Position numbers and translations under genes: made by a program
The notes under the pieces: generated by a model
Seen by the model: only the letters and a program-made list of their open reading frames with translations
What the model was told of the DNA's origin: nothing
Database searches by the model: none
DNA from: Citromicrobium sp.
GTDB lineage: Bacteria; Pseudomonadota; Alphaproteobacteria; Sphingomonadales; Sphingomonadaceae
Assembly: GCA_003248395.1 (NCBI GenBank)
Contig: QFNA01000096.1
Location: forward strand, 1-11,337
DNA: 11,337 bases
Reading direction: 5' to 3'
In this document: positions 1-7,365 of the stretch, one piece after another
Numbering within the stretch: the stretch's first letter is position 1
Layout: every line of letters starts with the position of its first letter

Positions 1-1
1 T

Positions 2-688
2 ACCGGCAAGGTGGGCGACCTCGCCGGCTTCGCGAGCGCGCTTGTCCTCGCCATCTTCGCAATCGGGATCGCGGTTGAATCGGCTCAAAGGTTCGTCAGC
101 CCGCTCACGATTGCCTATACCGAGGCGATCTGGATCGCCGTGCTCGGCCTTGTGGTGAACCTCGCGAGTGCCTGGCTGCTTGGTGCCGATCATCACCATG
201 GGCATGATCACGACCATCATCATCACCACCACCATGCGCATGCCGATAACAATCTGCGCTCCGCCTATTTCCACGTGCTTGCCGATGCCCTGACTTCGGT
301 CCTGGCTATCGTGGCCCTTCTCGCCGGCATGTATCTCGGCTGGGCTTGGATGGACGCGGCAATGGGGCTGGTGGGTGCATTCGTGATCGGGCGCTGGTCA
401 TGGTCACTGCTGCGCGATACCGCTGCAGTGCTTGTCGACGCCGAAGCGGCCTCTGATCGGTACATAGAGGTGCGGGAGGCGCTCGAGGACCGGGACGCCG
501 CGATCGGCGATCTGCACATCTGGCGGATCGGTCCCGGCAAGTATGCAGTCATCGCCTCGCTCATCGCCGGTGATCCGCTCGCGCCCGACCATTATGCCAG
601 TCGACTTTCAGAGCATCCAGAATATGTGCACGTTACGATCGAGGTGCATCGCTGCGAGCATCCGCATCCCGAGCTTCGCGCGGCCTGA
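2..688 (+). CDS. dmeF: DmeF-type cation diffusion facilitator, 5' end outside window
   Basis: C-terminal part of a CDF efflux protein of the inner membrane, which exchanges cytoplasmic divalent cations for protons; DmeF relatives export Co2+ and Ni2+. The frame is open to the left edge, so TM1, TM2 and the first metal site are off the window; the GTG at 11 is only an internal codon. Numbering from that GTG, there are membrane segments near residues 5-22 and 38-58, then a cytoplasmic His/Asp-rich loop at 60-79 with a run of seven His, then TM5 with the HxxxD metal motif (H88, D92), TM6 near 110-130, and a cytoplasmic domain to residue 225. The loop followed by NNLRSAYFHVLADALTSVLA is typical of DmeF. 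The gene ends before an AT-rich promoter region, so it probably belongs to an upstream transcript. The family is clear; the metal specificity is inferred. Confidence 0.9.
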   Translation, partial: TGKVGDLAGFASALVLAIFAIGIAVESAQRFVSPLTIAYTEAIWIAVLGLVVNLASAWLLGADHHHGHDHDHHHHHHHAHADNNLRSAYFHVLADALTSVLAIVALLAGMYLGWAWMDAAMGLVGAFVIGRWSWSLLRDTAAVLVDAEAASDRYIEVREALEDRDAAIGDLHIWRIGPGKYAVIASLIAGDPLAPDHYASRLSEHPEYVHVTIEVHRCEHPHPELRAA

Positions 689-712
689 TCGTCCCGTTCT
701 TGCAAGGCCGAA

Positions 713-738
713 ACAGTATTCGAGGACTGTTATACTGT
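713..738. promoter_or_regulatory. Operator-like inverted repeat upstream of the czc operon
   Basis: Perfect 7-bp inverted repeat ACAGTAT (713-719) and ATACTGT (732-738), separated by 12 bp. The right arm sits inside a second imperfect palindrome, GTTATACTGTAAC (729-741). TTATACT recurs at 730-736 and 749-755, 19 bp apart. This AT-rich patch stands out in GC-rich surroundings, just upstream of the first gene of the efflux operon, where a metal-responsive regulator would bind. I do not recognise it as the box of a named regulator, and it could be chance in AT-rich DNA. Confidence 0.4.
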
Positions 739-755
739 AACAAACGACTTATACT
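727..755 (+). promoter_or_regulatory. Probable promoter of the czc operon
   Basis: A good -10 match, TATACT, lies at 750-755. Seventeen bp upstream is only a weak -35 (CTGTTA, 727-732), as expected of a promoter needing an activator. A second TATACT at 731-736 has no -35 match. A start near 762 would give a leader of about 50 nt before the ATG at 813. It overlaps the operator-like repeats. Placement is inference from sequence alone. Confidence 0.4.
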
Positions 756-812
756 TCATTGTATTACGGAGCTTGCAATCTTGATCCGGTTTGCTAGGAG
801 CCGTCGGAATCC

Positions 813-1187
813 ATGACCACAAGCTATCGTCGCCTTGTCCTGCATCCTTTTGTCGTCCTGCTCATGCTGGTCGCGATGGTGTTCGTGACCGCGGCGGATG
901 CTGCTGCTTGCGGCGCCGAAGTGGCGCCCGGAAGCACGCCCGTTCTGGCTTCGCTCGACATCGCGTCCGCGTCATCCGCAGCTACCGACGAAGTTCCGGG
1001 TGATTCGGATGCGCCGACCGAGCAACACGGCATGTGTGGGCACGGCCATTGTCATCATGGGGCAAGCTTTGCCAGCACCGTGCAGAAGGATTCGGTCCCT
1101 CATTTGGTTGTGGTTCCCGATGCGCCTCCCGCCGAAGCGCTCGCTTCCGACATTACCGACCGACTGAAGCGCCCCCCTCGCGCCTGA
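813..1187 (+). CDS. Small exported Cys/His-rich protein in the czcI position
   Basis: A 124-residue protein with an N-terminal export signal: charged residues Y5-R6-R7, then a hydrophobic core near 8-27 and a likely cleavage site around residues 28-32. The mature part is Ala/Ser/Asp-rich and low in complexity. It has one dense metal-ligand cluster at residues 72-82 (H72, C75, H77, H79, C80, H81, H82), plus C33 close to the cleavage site. It ends in a basic, proline-rich tail (RLKRPPRA). It is first in the operon, 63 bp before czcC. Small secreted metal-binding proteins such as CzcI occupy this place in Cupriavidus czc, so a periplasmic metal-binding or modulating role is likely. Equivalence rests on position, length and composition, not on alignment. 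AGGAG at 796-800 lies 12 nt before the ATG, a somewhat long spacing. A lipoprotein is possible but the lipobox (AAAC) is poor. Confidence 0.7.
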   Translation: MTTSYRRLVLHPFVVLLMLVAMVFVTAADAAACGAEVAPGSTPVLASLDIASASSAATDEVPGDSDAPTEQHGMCGHGHCHHGASFASTVQKDSVPHLVVVPDAPPAEALASDITDRLKRPPRA

Positions 1188-1198
1188 CGACCGTCACC

Positions 1199-1217
1199 GC
1201 GCTGCATGCCGCAGCGC
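1199..1217 (+). other. GC-rich hairpin between the small exported protein and czcC
   Basis: Perfect 7-bp stem GCGCTGC (1199-1205) and GCAGCGC (1211-1217) with a 5-nt loop, 12 nt after the stop of the preceding gene and 33 nt before the czcC start. No T-run follows, so it is not a standard intrinsic terminator. It could act as an mRNA processing or stabilising element that changes the ratio of the first gene to czcCBA. The ATG at 1206 lies in its loop, which argues against that upstream start for czcC. Confidence 0.4.
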
Positions 1218-1250
1218 AGTTCGGATTGTCAGCAGAGGAATTTTCGGAAA

Positions 1251-2504
1251 ATGTCAGCCATTCATTGGCGAGGAGTCCTCCTTGGAGGGCTGTTCCTCGC
1301 CGCTCATGCCACGACCGTGGCGGCGCAGGAGCGTGAGCTTCTGACGCTCGAAGACGCGCTGAGCCGCTCAGGTGTCACGGGCGAAGTCGATGAAATCTCC
1401 GCGAACCCGCGTATGGTGGGACCGCGCGCCGAAGCGGATGCCGCTCGCTCGCTCGTCGGACAGGCGCGTCTCCGACCGAACCCCGAAGTTTCGTTCGAGG
1501 TCGAGAATATCGCCGGAAGCGGCGCTTTTTCCGGACTGCGGGCTACCGAATACACGCTTGCGGTGGGGCAGCGCCTTGAACTTGGCAACAAGCGGGGGAC
1601 CCGGGTCGAAGCTGCCCGGGCGCAAGCACAGCTTGCAAACCTTCGCGCCGACCTGTCCGATGTCGAACTCGGCTACCTCGTCCGCGAGCGATATGTCGCA
1701 GCGGCGGCCGCTGCATCGCGCGTGGAACTGGCCCGCGATGTGGTCGAACGGAACGAAGAGCTCGCTCGCATTGCAGGACTGCTGGTCGAAGTAGGCCGTG
1801 AGCCACCTTTGCGCGCCTTGCGTGCAGAGGCGGCTCTGGCAGAGGCGCGCGCCGAATTGCAAGCGTCTCAAGCGGCCAGTCTCGCGGCGCGCACTGCTCT
1901 CGCGTCTCTCTGGGGCGTTCAGGACGTGCCCCCTGTAGTCCCGGCGGACTTTCCGGACATCCGGCCACCTGGAGTTGCACTGGCTGCGGCGAGAGGGCTC
2001 CAGTTGCGGGTGGCGCGCGCCGAAAGCAGGGCTGCTGCGGCAGATATTGATCGTGAGCGCAGCTTGCGCGTTCCCGATCCGGTCGTCTCGGCCGGTGTGC
2101 GCCGTTTCGAAGAAAGCAACGACAACGCATTCCTTGTAGGCGTCTCGATCCCGCTTCCGTTCAGCAATCGCAATCAGGGCAATATCGCGGCTGCAGAAGC
2201 GAGGCTTCGCGCCGCAAATGCACGCGAGGCCGTGGCACTGGCGGATTTTGAACAATCGGTAACCCGGGCGCGGGCGCAGTATCTCGCTGCTGAGGCGCGC
2301 GTCGAAACGCTTTCCCGGACATCGCTGCCCCAGGCCGAAGAGGCGCTGCGGCTTGTCCGCATCGGCTACCGCAACGGCCGCTTTCCGTTGATCGAGGTGT
2401 TGAGCGCTGCCGAAGCGCGCGATGCAATTCGTGAAGCCCTGATCGCTGCCCAGCAGGACCGGGGGCAGGCTGCTGCTGAATTGATCCGGCTGGCCGCACA
2501 ATGA
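1251..2504 (+). CDS. czcC: CzcC-type outer-membrane efflux factor
   Basis: TolC-family outer-membrane channel of a tripartite heavy-metal RND system; it takes cations from the CzcA-CzcB complex across the outer membrane. The protein has 417 residues, normal for CzcC. I chose the ATG at 1251: it has AGAGGA at 1234-1239 and gives a clean signal peptide (hydrophobic core 8-18, cleavage after A24-A25 before Q26). The frame stays open to an ATG at 1206, but that would put 15 polar residues before the signal. The mature chain shows two outer-membrane efflux repeats rich in Ala/Glu/Arg helices. A strand typical of the family (VGVSIPLPFSNRNQGNI, about residues 292-308) begins the second repeat. There is no lipobox cysteine after the signal, unlike many outer-membrane factors. 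Its stop overlaps an ATG of czcB (ATGA), pointing to coupled translation. Confidence 0.93.
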   Translation: MSAIHWRGVLLGGLFLAAHATTVAAQERELLTLEDALSRSGVTGEVDEISANPRMVGPRAEADAARSLVGQARLRPNPEVSFEVENIAGSGAFSGLRATEYTLAVGQRLELGNKRGTRVEAARAQAQLANLRADLSDVELGYLVRERYVAAAAAASRVELARDVVERNEELARIAGLLVEVGREPPLRALRAEAALAEARAELQASQAASLAARTALASLWGVQDVPPVVPADFPDIRPPGVALAAARGLQLRVARAESRAAAADIDRERSLRVPDPVVSAGVRRFEESNDNAFLVGVSIPLPFSNRNQGNIAAAEARLRAANAREAVALADFEQSVTRARAQYLAAEARVETLSRTSLPQAEEALRLVRIGYRNGRFPLIEVLSAAEARDAIREALIAAQQDRGQAAAELIRLAAQ

Positions 2505-2515
2505 GGAATATTCAA

Positions 2516-3664
2516 ATGAACCGCAAGAAACTGGCGATCATCGCCGGAATCGTCATTTTCGCTACAGCTTTGCTTCTGATGCTTTGGCCTGACAGTGAAG
2601 TCGATACCGGTGGCGTCGAAGAAGCAGCCGAAACAGAATTGCCGGAGGGCCTCGTTCTGATCGGCGAAGAACAGATTCGGGCTGCCGAAATTGTAATCGG
2701 TACAGTACGTTATGGTGCATCCGTCGACCTGGTATTTCCGGCCACGGTAGCCGCTAGTCCGACCGCAAGTGCGCGTATCGATGCGCGCGCATCGGGTGTG
2801 GTACGCACTGTGGGCAAGACGCTTGGTGATTATGTCCGCCAGGGCGAGACTGTTGCACGGATTGAAAGCGCCGATGCTGCTGCGCTCGCCTCGCAGCTCA
2901 GTGCAGCTCGTGCTCGCGTGACCGAACTGTCGTCGGCATTTGATCGTGAACATCGCCTTTTCGAGGCGAATGTTACCGCACGGCAGGATCTGGAAGCCGC
3001 GCGCGCCAATCTCGATGTCGCCCGTTCCGAATTGAACCGGGCCCAGGCCGCGGTCAGCGCTGCCGGGGTAAGCGGTGACGGTCGCTCGCTCGCCGTCACC
3101 AGTCCCCTATCCGGACGCGTGACGGCTGCGCCAATCGTACTTGGCTCCTTCGTCGATGCCGGCGAGGAACTGTATCAGGTCGTCAATCCGAACGGTCTCC
3201 AGGTCGAAGTCGCGCTACCGTCGGAAGATGCCTCGCGCATCCAGCCCGGCGATGAGGCAGCACTGATTGTTGGCGATGGTCGCGAGATCGGCGCGCGCGT
3301 ACGCTCTGTCACGCCTTCGCTCGATCCTGAAAGCCGAAGCGCGACAGCTGTCCTCAGCATCTCGCGCGCTGTTCCAGGTCTTCAGCCTGGCTCGTTCCTT
3401 CAGGCTCGCATCCGCCCTTCGGGAGAAGTGGATCAGACCCTTATCGCGGTTCCTGAAGATGCCGTGCAGGTGCTTGAGGGCCGCGATGTGGTGTTCGTCC
3501 GGACTCGCCGCGGGTTTCAGGCGCGCGAGGTGGAAACGGGCAGCCGATCCGCCGGGATGGTGACGATCCTGTCCGGCCTCGAAACGGGTCAGCGTATCGC
3601 GACCGCCAATGCCTTCCTGCTGAAAGCCGAGCTCGAAAAGGAGGGCGCAGAACATGGCCATTGA
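2516..3664 (+). CDS. czcB: CzcB-type periplasmic adaptor (membrane fusion protein)
   Basis: Periplasmic adaptor linking the CzcA pump to the CzcC channel. The preferred start is ATG 2516 (382 residues), 7 nt after GAGGAA at 2503-2508; the in-frame ATG at 2501, overlapping the czcC stop, would add five residues. The order is a membrane anchor (about residues 4-23), an acidic linker, the first half of a lipoyl domain (GVVRTVGKTLGDYVRQGETV, about 95-115), an alpha-helical hairpin (about 120-182) with heptad-like Ala/Leu/Arg pattern, the second lipoyl half (SPLSGRVTAAPIVLGSFVDAG), a beta-barrel (EVALPSEDASRIQPGD onward), and a membrane-proximal domain near the C terminus. It ends in HGH. I see no Cys or Met cluster like that of the Cu/Ag adaptor CusB. 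Its end overlaps czcA by 11 nt. Confidence 0.93.
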   Translation: MNRKKLAIIAGIVIFATALLLMLWPDSEVDTGGVEEAAETELPEGLVLIGEEQIRAAEIVIGTVRYGASVDLVFPATVAASPTASARIDARASGVVRTVGKTLGDYVRQGETVARIESADAAALASQLSAARARVTELSSAFDREHRLFEANVTARQDLEAARANLDVARSELNRAQAAVSAAGVSGDGRSLAVTSPLSGRVTAAPIVLGSFVDAGEELYQVVNPNGLQVEVALPSEDASRIQPGDEAALIVGDGREIGARVRSVTPSLDPESRSATAVLSISRAVPGLQPGSFLQARIRPSGEVDQTLIAVPEDAVQVLEGRDVVFVRTRRGFQAREVETGSRSAGMVTILSGLETGQRIATANAFLLKAELEKEGAEHGH

Positions 3665-6600
3665 TCAAACGTCGTCCCATTCGGACGAGAATAGCCATCA
3701 CCATGGCCTGATCGGGATGATCCTCGATGTTGCCGTGCGATTCCGCTGGGCGATTATCGTCCTCACCATTTTCGCGGCAATCTATGGCGCATTCAATCTG
3801 TTGCGCCTGCCGATCGACGCGGTGCCGGATATCACCAACACACAGGTGCAGATCAATACCAGCGCGGCTGCGCTTTCGCCTTCTCAGGTGGAGACGCAGG
3901 TGACCTTTCCAATCGAAACCGGGCTTGCCGGGATCGAGGGATTGGAGATGACCCGATCGATTTCGCGCAACGGCTTCAGCCAGGTCACCGCCATCTTCGA
4001 GGAAGGCACCGACATCTACTTTGCTCGCCAACAGGTGAACGAACGTCTCGCGCCGATCGGCGCCTCGCTGCCTGAAGGGGCGGAGCCGACCATGGGGCCA
4101 ATTTCCACCGGGCTTGGCGAAGTGCTCATGTATACAATCGAATACGAGCATCCCGGCGGCAAGGGAGCGACCACAGGCGGCCGGACTGGGTGGCAGAGAG
4201 ATGGCAGCTTCATAACCGAGCGCGGCGACCGGCTGGAAAGCGAGGTCGCCAAGGCTGCCTATCTGCGTACTGTGCAGGACTGGGTCGTGGCACCCCTCAT
4301 GCGTTCGATCGACGGCGTGGCCGGGGTCGATTCAATCGGCGGTTTCGAGAAGCAATTCCTCGTTCAGCCCGATCCGGCACGGCTTACAGGCTACGGCCTG
4401 TCTTTCGACTCCCTGATCAATGCGCTCGAGGCCGCCAATCTCGCGGCGGGCGCCAATTTCGTGGACCGGGCCGATGAAGCCCTGCTCGTTCGCGTCGATG
4501 CGCGACTGGGCGGAATCGCCGATATCGAGGAGGCTGTCGTCGCGACGCGCGAGGGTGTGCCCATCCGCATCGGCGATGTAGCGAATGTCGAAATCGGGGG
4601 CGATCTGCGCACGGGGGCTGCTTCGCTGAATGGCGACGAAGCGGTCGTCGGCACTGTGTTGATGCGCAGCGGTGAGAACAGCCGCACCGTATCGGCTCAG
4701 GCGGCAGACCGACTGGAAGAGGTGCGCGCATCGCTACCCGACGGCGTGGTGGCAGAAATTGTCTATAACCGCTCTTCGCTTGTCGATGCGACGATCGCCA
4801 CGGTCGAAAAAAACCTGGTCGAGGGCGCCTTGCTGGTTATCGCGGTGCTGTTCCTCCTGCTCGGCAATATCCGGGCCGCCATTATCGCGGCCCTGGTCAT
4901 CCCGATCTCGATGCTGATGGCGGCCATCGGCATGAACAGGCTGGGCGTCTCGGGCAATTTGATGAGCCTCGGCGCGCTCGACTTCGGCCTGATCGTCGAT
5001 GGCGCGGTGATCATCGTCGAGAACAGTGTCGCGCGGCTTGCCACGCGCCAGCATCGCGAAGGCCGGCTGCTCAGCCTGGGCGAACGCCTTACCGAGACGC
5101 GGCTTGCCGCGCAGGAGATGATCAAGCCGACGGTCTACGGACAGGCAATCATTTTGCTGGTCTATGCGCCGCTGCTCACCTTCACCGGGGTCGAGGGCAA
5201 GACGTTTTCGCCAATGGCGATTACGGTCATGCTCGCGCTGGCTTCGGCCTTTGTGCTGTCACTCACCTTCGTGCCCGCGATGATTGCGGTCCTGCTTAAC
5301 AAGAAGCTGACCGAGAAGGAGGTGAAACCGATCCGTATGGCAAAGGATCGCTACGGTCCCGCTATTCGCAAGACCATTGCGCGTCCTTGGCCGGTTATCG
5401 GTGCTGGTGCTGGCCTGTTTGCTGTCGCGGCAATAATGTTCGGCTTTCTTGGCAGTGAGTTCACTCCCCAGCTCGACGAGCGCGACATAGCGGTGCAATC
5501 GCTTCGGATTCCTTCGACCTCACTCGAACGATCCTTGGCGATGCAGCGGCGGGTCGAAGACAGGCTCGAGGAGTTTCCGCAGGTCGAGCTGGTCTTCTCG
5601 CGAACCGGTACGGCAGAAGTCGCCAGCGATCCCATGCCGCCCAACGCATCGGATGCCTATGTCATTCTGAAACCGCGTGAGGAGTGGCCAGACCCGGATT
5701 TGCCAAAGGATGAACTCGTTGGCGAGATGGAGAGTGCACTTGGCGGTCTTGTCGGGAACCTGTACGAGTTCAGTCAGCCTATCGAACTACGTTTCAACGA
5801 ACTGATCGCAGGCGTACGCGGCGATGTGGCGGTCAAGCTGTACGGCGACGATCTCACCGCACTGACCGAAGCGGCGGGCGACGTTGCAGGCGTACTTCGC
5901 GGTGTCGAGGGTGCGGCCGATGTAAAGGTGCAGCAGGTGACGGGCTTTCCGACGCTCGACATCGCTTTCGATCGTCCCACCATCGCGCGGTACGGTCTCA
6001 CGGTCGAGGACGTGGCGCAATCCGTTGCCATCGCCCTTGGCGGCCGACCGGCGGGCCTGGTGTTCGAAGGCGACCGCCGCTTCGATGTCGTCGTACGCTT
6101 GGCAGACGCAACGCGCGACGATTTCGACCAGCTAGGAGCCCTGCCGATCGTCCTCGAAAACGGCGTCACGGTTCCGCTGCGAACGCTGGCCGATTTTGAG
6201 GTCGTCGATGGTCTCGCCGAAGTCCGGCGCGAACAGGGTCGCCGGCTCGTCATCGTTTCCGCCAACGTCCGCGAACGCGATCTCGGTTCCTTTGTCGAAG
6301 AAGCGCAGGAAGGTGTTTCGGCCCAGGTCGATCTGCCCCCTGCCTCCTTCATCGAGTGGGGCGGGCAGTATCAGAACCTGCAGGAAGCGCAGGCTCGGCT
6401 CGCGATCGTGGTGCCCATCTGCTTCGCCGTTGTCCTGCTCCTGCTGTACATGGCGCTTGGTGGATGGGTTCCGGCCCTGGCGGTGTTCAGCGCCATCCCG
6501 ATGGCCTTGGCGGGCGGTGTGTTTGCCCTCGTGTTGAGAGGCATGCCCTTCTCGGTATCGGCGGCGGTCGGCTTTATTGCCCTGTCGGGTGTGGCTGTGC

Positions 6601-6971
6601 TCAACGGTCTCGTCATGATGACCGCGATCCGGCAGCGTCTTGAAAGTGGTATGCCACTTGATGACGCGATCGCAGATGGCGCGCTCGCGCGCCTGCGACC
6701 GGTGTTGATGACCGCGCTGGTGGCCTCACTCGGCTTTGTACCCATGGCTCTTGCAACCGGAACAGGGGCCGAAGTGCAGCGTCCTTTGGCTACGGTCGTC
6801 ATTGGCGGCCTGATCACTGCGACCGCACTCACGCTGTTCGTCCTTCCCGCGATCGCGCGGCTCGTACTGCACAGTTCCGACGACGAGCGAAGCTGGCGCG
6901 AGAAGTGGTGGGACCGTCTGCGTCGCAATGTGACGAGCGATGAAGAGCGCGAACTGAAGGACATCGCATGA
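3654..6971 (+). CDS. czcA: CzcA-type heavy-metal RND efflux pump (HME1 signature)
   Basis: Inner-membrane proton/cation antiporter that drives the CzcCBA complex. At 1105 residues it is slightly longer than the usual 1040-1070. Start at ATG 3654, 8 nt after AGGAGGG at 3639-3645. A short His-bearing N-terminal tail (SSHSDENSHHHG) precedes TM1 (about 27-50). The first periplasmic domain follows, then TM2-TM6 (about 385-550), a second TM (about 580-600), the second periplasmic domain, and TM8-TM12 (about 915-1080). TM4 carries DFGLIVDGAVIIVEN at residues 443-457, which keeps D443, D449 and E456, the proton-relay residues of the HME1 group (Zn, Co, Cd). The Cu/Ag group has a different motif here. 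About 35 residues around 164-202, before the LRTVQDW motif, form a longer loop than in Cupriavidus CzcA as I remember it. The exact metal range is inferred from the motif. Confidence 0.95.
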   Translation: MAIDQTSSHSDENSHHHGLIGMILDVAVRFRWAIIVLTIFAAIYGAFNLLRLPIDAVPDITNTQVQINTSAAALSPSQVETQVTFPIETGLAGIEGLEMTRSISRNGFSQVTAIFEEGTDIYFARQQVNERLAPIGASLPEGAEPTMGPISTGLGEVLMYTIEYEHPGGKGATTGGRTGWQRDGSFITERGDRLESEVAKAAYLRTVQDWVVAPLMRSIDGVAGVDSIGGFEKQFLVQPDPARLTGYGLSFDSLINALEAANLAAGANFVDRADEALLVRVDARLGGIADIEEAVVATREGVPIRIGDVANVEIGGDLRTGAASLNGDEAVVGTVLMRSGENSRTVSAQAADRLEEVRASLPDGVVAEIVYNRSSLVDATIATVEKNLVEGALLVIAVLFLLLGNIRAAIIAALVIPISMLMAAIGMNRLGVSGNLMSLGALDFGLIVDGAVIIVENSVARLATRQHREGRLLSLGERLTETRLAAQEMIKPTVYGQAIILLVYAPLLTFTGVEGKTFSPMAITVMLALASAFVLSLTFVPAMIAVLLNKKLTEKEVKPIRMAKDRYGPAIRKTIARPWPVIGAGAGLFAVAAIMFGFLGSEFTPQLDERDIAVQSLRIPSTSLERSLAMQRRVEDRLEEFPQVELVFSRTGTAEVASDPMPPNASDAYVILKPREEWPDPDLPKDELVGEMESALGGLVGNLYEFSQPIELRFNELIAGVRGDVAVKLYGDDLTALTEAAGDVAGVLRGVEGAADVKVQQVTGFPTLDIAFDRPTIARYGLTVEDVAQSVAIALGGRPAGLVFEGDRRFDVVVRLADATRDDFDQLGALPIVLENGVTVPLRTLADFEVVDGLAEVRREQGRRLVIVSANVRERDLGSFVEEAQEGVSAQVDLPPASFIEWGGQYQNLQEAQARLAIVVPICFAVVLLLLYMALGGWVPALAVFSAIPMALAGGVFALVLRGMPFSVSAAVGFIALSGVAVLNGLVMMTAIRQRLESGMPLDDAIADGALARLRPVLMTALVASLGFVPMALATGTGAEVQRPLATVVIGGLITATALTLFVLPAIARLVLHSSDDERSWREKWWDRLRRNVTSDEERELKDIA

Positions 6972-6993
6972 CCGATCGGGAAAGGAGAATACG

Positions 6994-7365
6994 GTGCTGG
7001 CACTGAAGGAAGAGAACGGACTGCTCTGGATACGCGCCGGAGGCAGGCTGGAGGATGAAGACTATAACCGCTTTGTTCCCCAATTCGAACGTATCGCGGA
7101 GCGCGAGGCCGGCACCGTCCCGATGGTAATCGAGCTCGCGCCTGATTTTTCGGGCTGGGACCTCGGAGGTCTCTGGCGCGATCTCAAGTTCGACGTCCGG
7201 CATAAGGATTGTTTCGGCCGGATCGCCATAATCGGTGACAGCAAATGGGAAGAGTGGGGCACGGAGATGTCATCGTCGCTCTTCCGCGCCGAAATGAAGT
7301 TCTTCCAACCATCACAGCGTAGTCATGCCGAAAGCTGGGTACGAACCGGGGAGGACGCAGCATGA
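6994..7365 (+). CDS. SpoIIAA/STAS-like soluble protein
   Basis: A 123-residue cytoplasmic protein with no signal peptide or membrane segment. The start is GTG 6994, with AAGGAGA at 6982-6988; the ATG at 6968 overlapping the czcA stop is in another frame. Alternating strands and helices fit the SpoIIAA-like/STAS-SEC14 fold: an N-terminal hairpin (LLWIRAGGRLEDEDYNRFVP), a central hydrophobic strand (VPMVIELAPDFSGWDLGGLW, about 42-61), FGRIAIIGDSKWEEW (about 74-88), and FFQPSQRSHAESWV near the end. Proteins of this fold bind partners or lipids and are usually found beside membrane transporters and dehydrogenases; their biochemical role is not established. It sits 22 nt after czcA, and its stop overlaps the next gene's ATG (ATGA), so it is probably co-expressed. 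The fold is assigned from memory of the family, and no function is claimed. Confidence 0.75.
   Translation: MLALKEENGLLWIRAGGRLEDEDYNRFVPQFERIAEREAGTVPMVIELAPDFSGWDLGGLWRDLKFDVRHKDCFGRIAIIGDSKWEEWGTEMSSSLFRAEMKFFQPSQRSHAESWVRTGEDAA

Noticed and set aside
681..710. Inverted repeat CGGCCT / AGGCCG around the end of dmeF as a terminator
   Set aside because: Only 6-bp arms with an 18-nt loop, the left arm covering the stop codon, and no T-run after it.
842..911. Small exported protein as a lipoprotein
   Set aside because: A Cys follows the hydrophobic core, but the preceding AAA lacks the Leu/Val/Ile normally at -3, so ordinary signal peptidase cleavage is at least as likely.
1206..1250. Longer czcC start at ATG 1206
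   Set aside because: It would add 15 polar residues before the signal peptide, lies in the loop of a perfect hairpin, and has no ribosome site comparable to AGAGGA before 1251.
1368..2501. Open frame of 377 codons on the - strand opposite czcC
   Set aside because: Antisense shadow in GC-rich coding DNA. The + strand product is a clear CzcC, and the antisense protein is rich in Arg, Cys and His with no recognisable domain.
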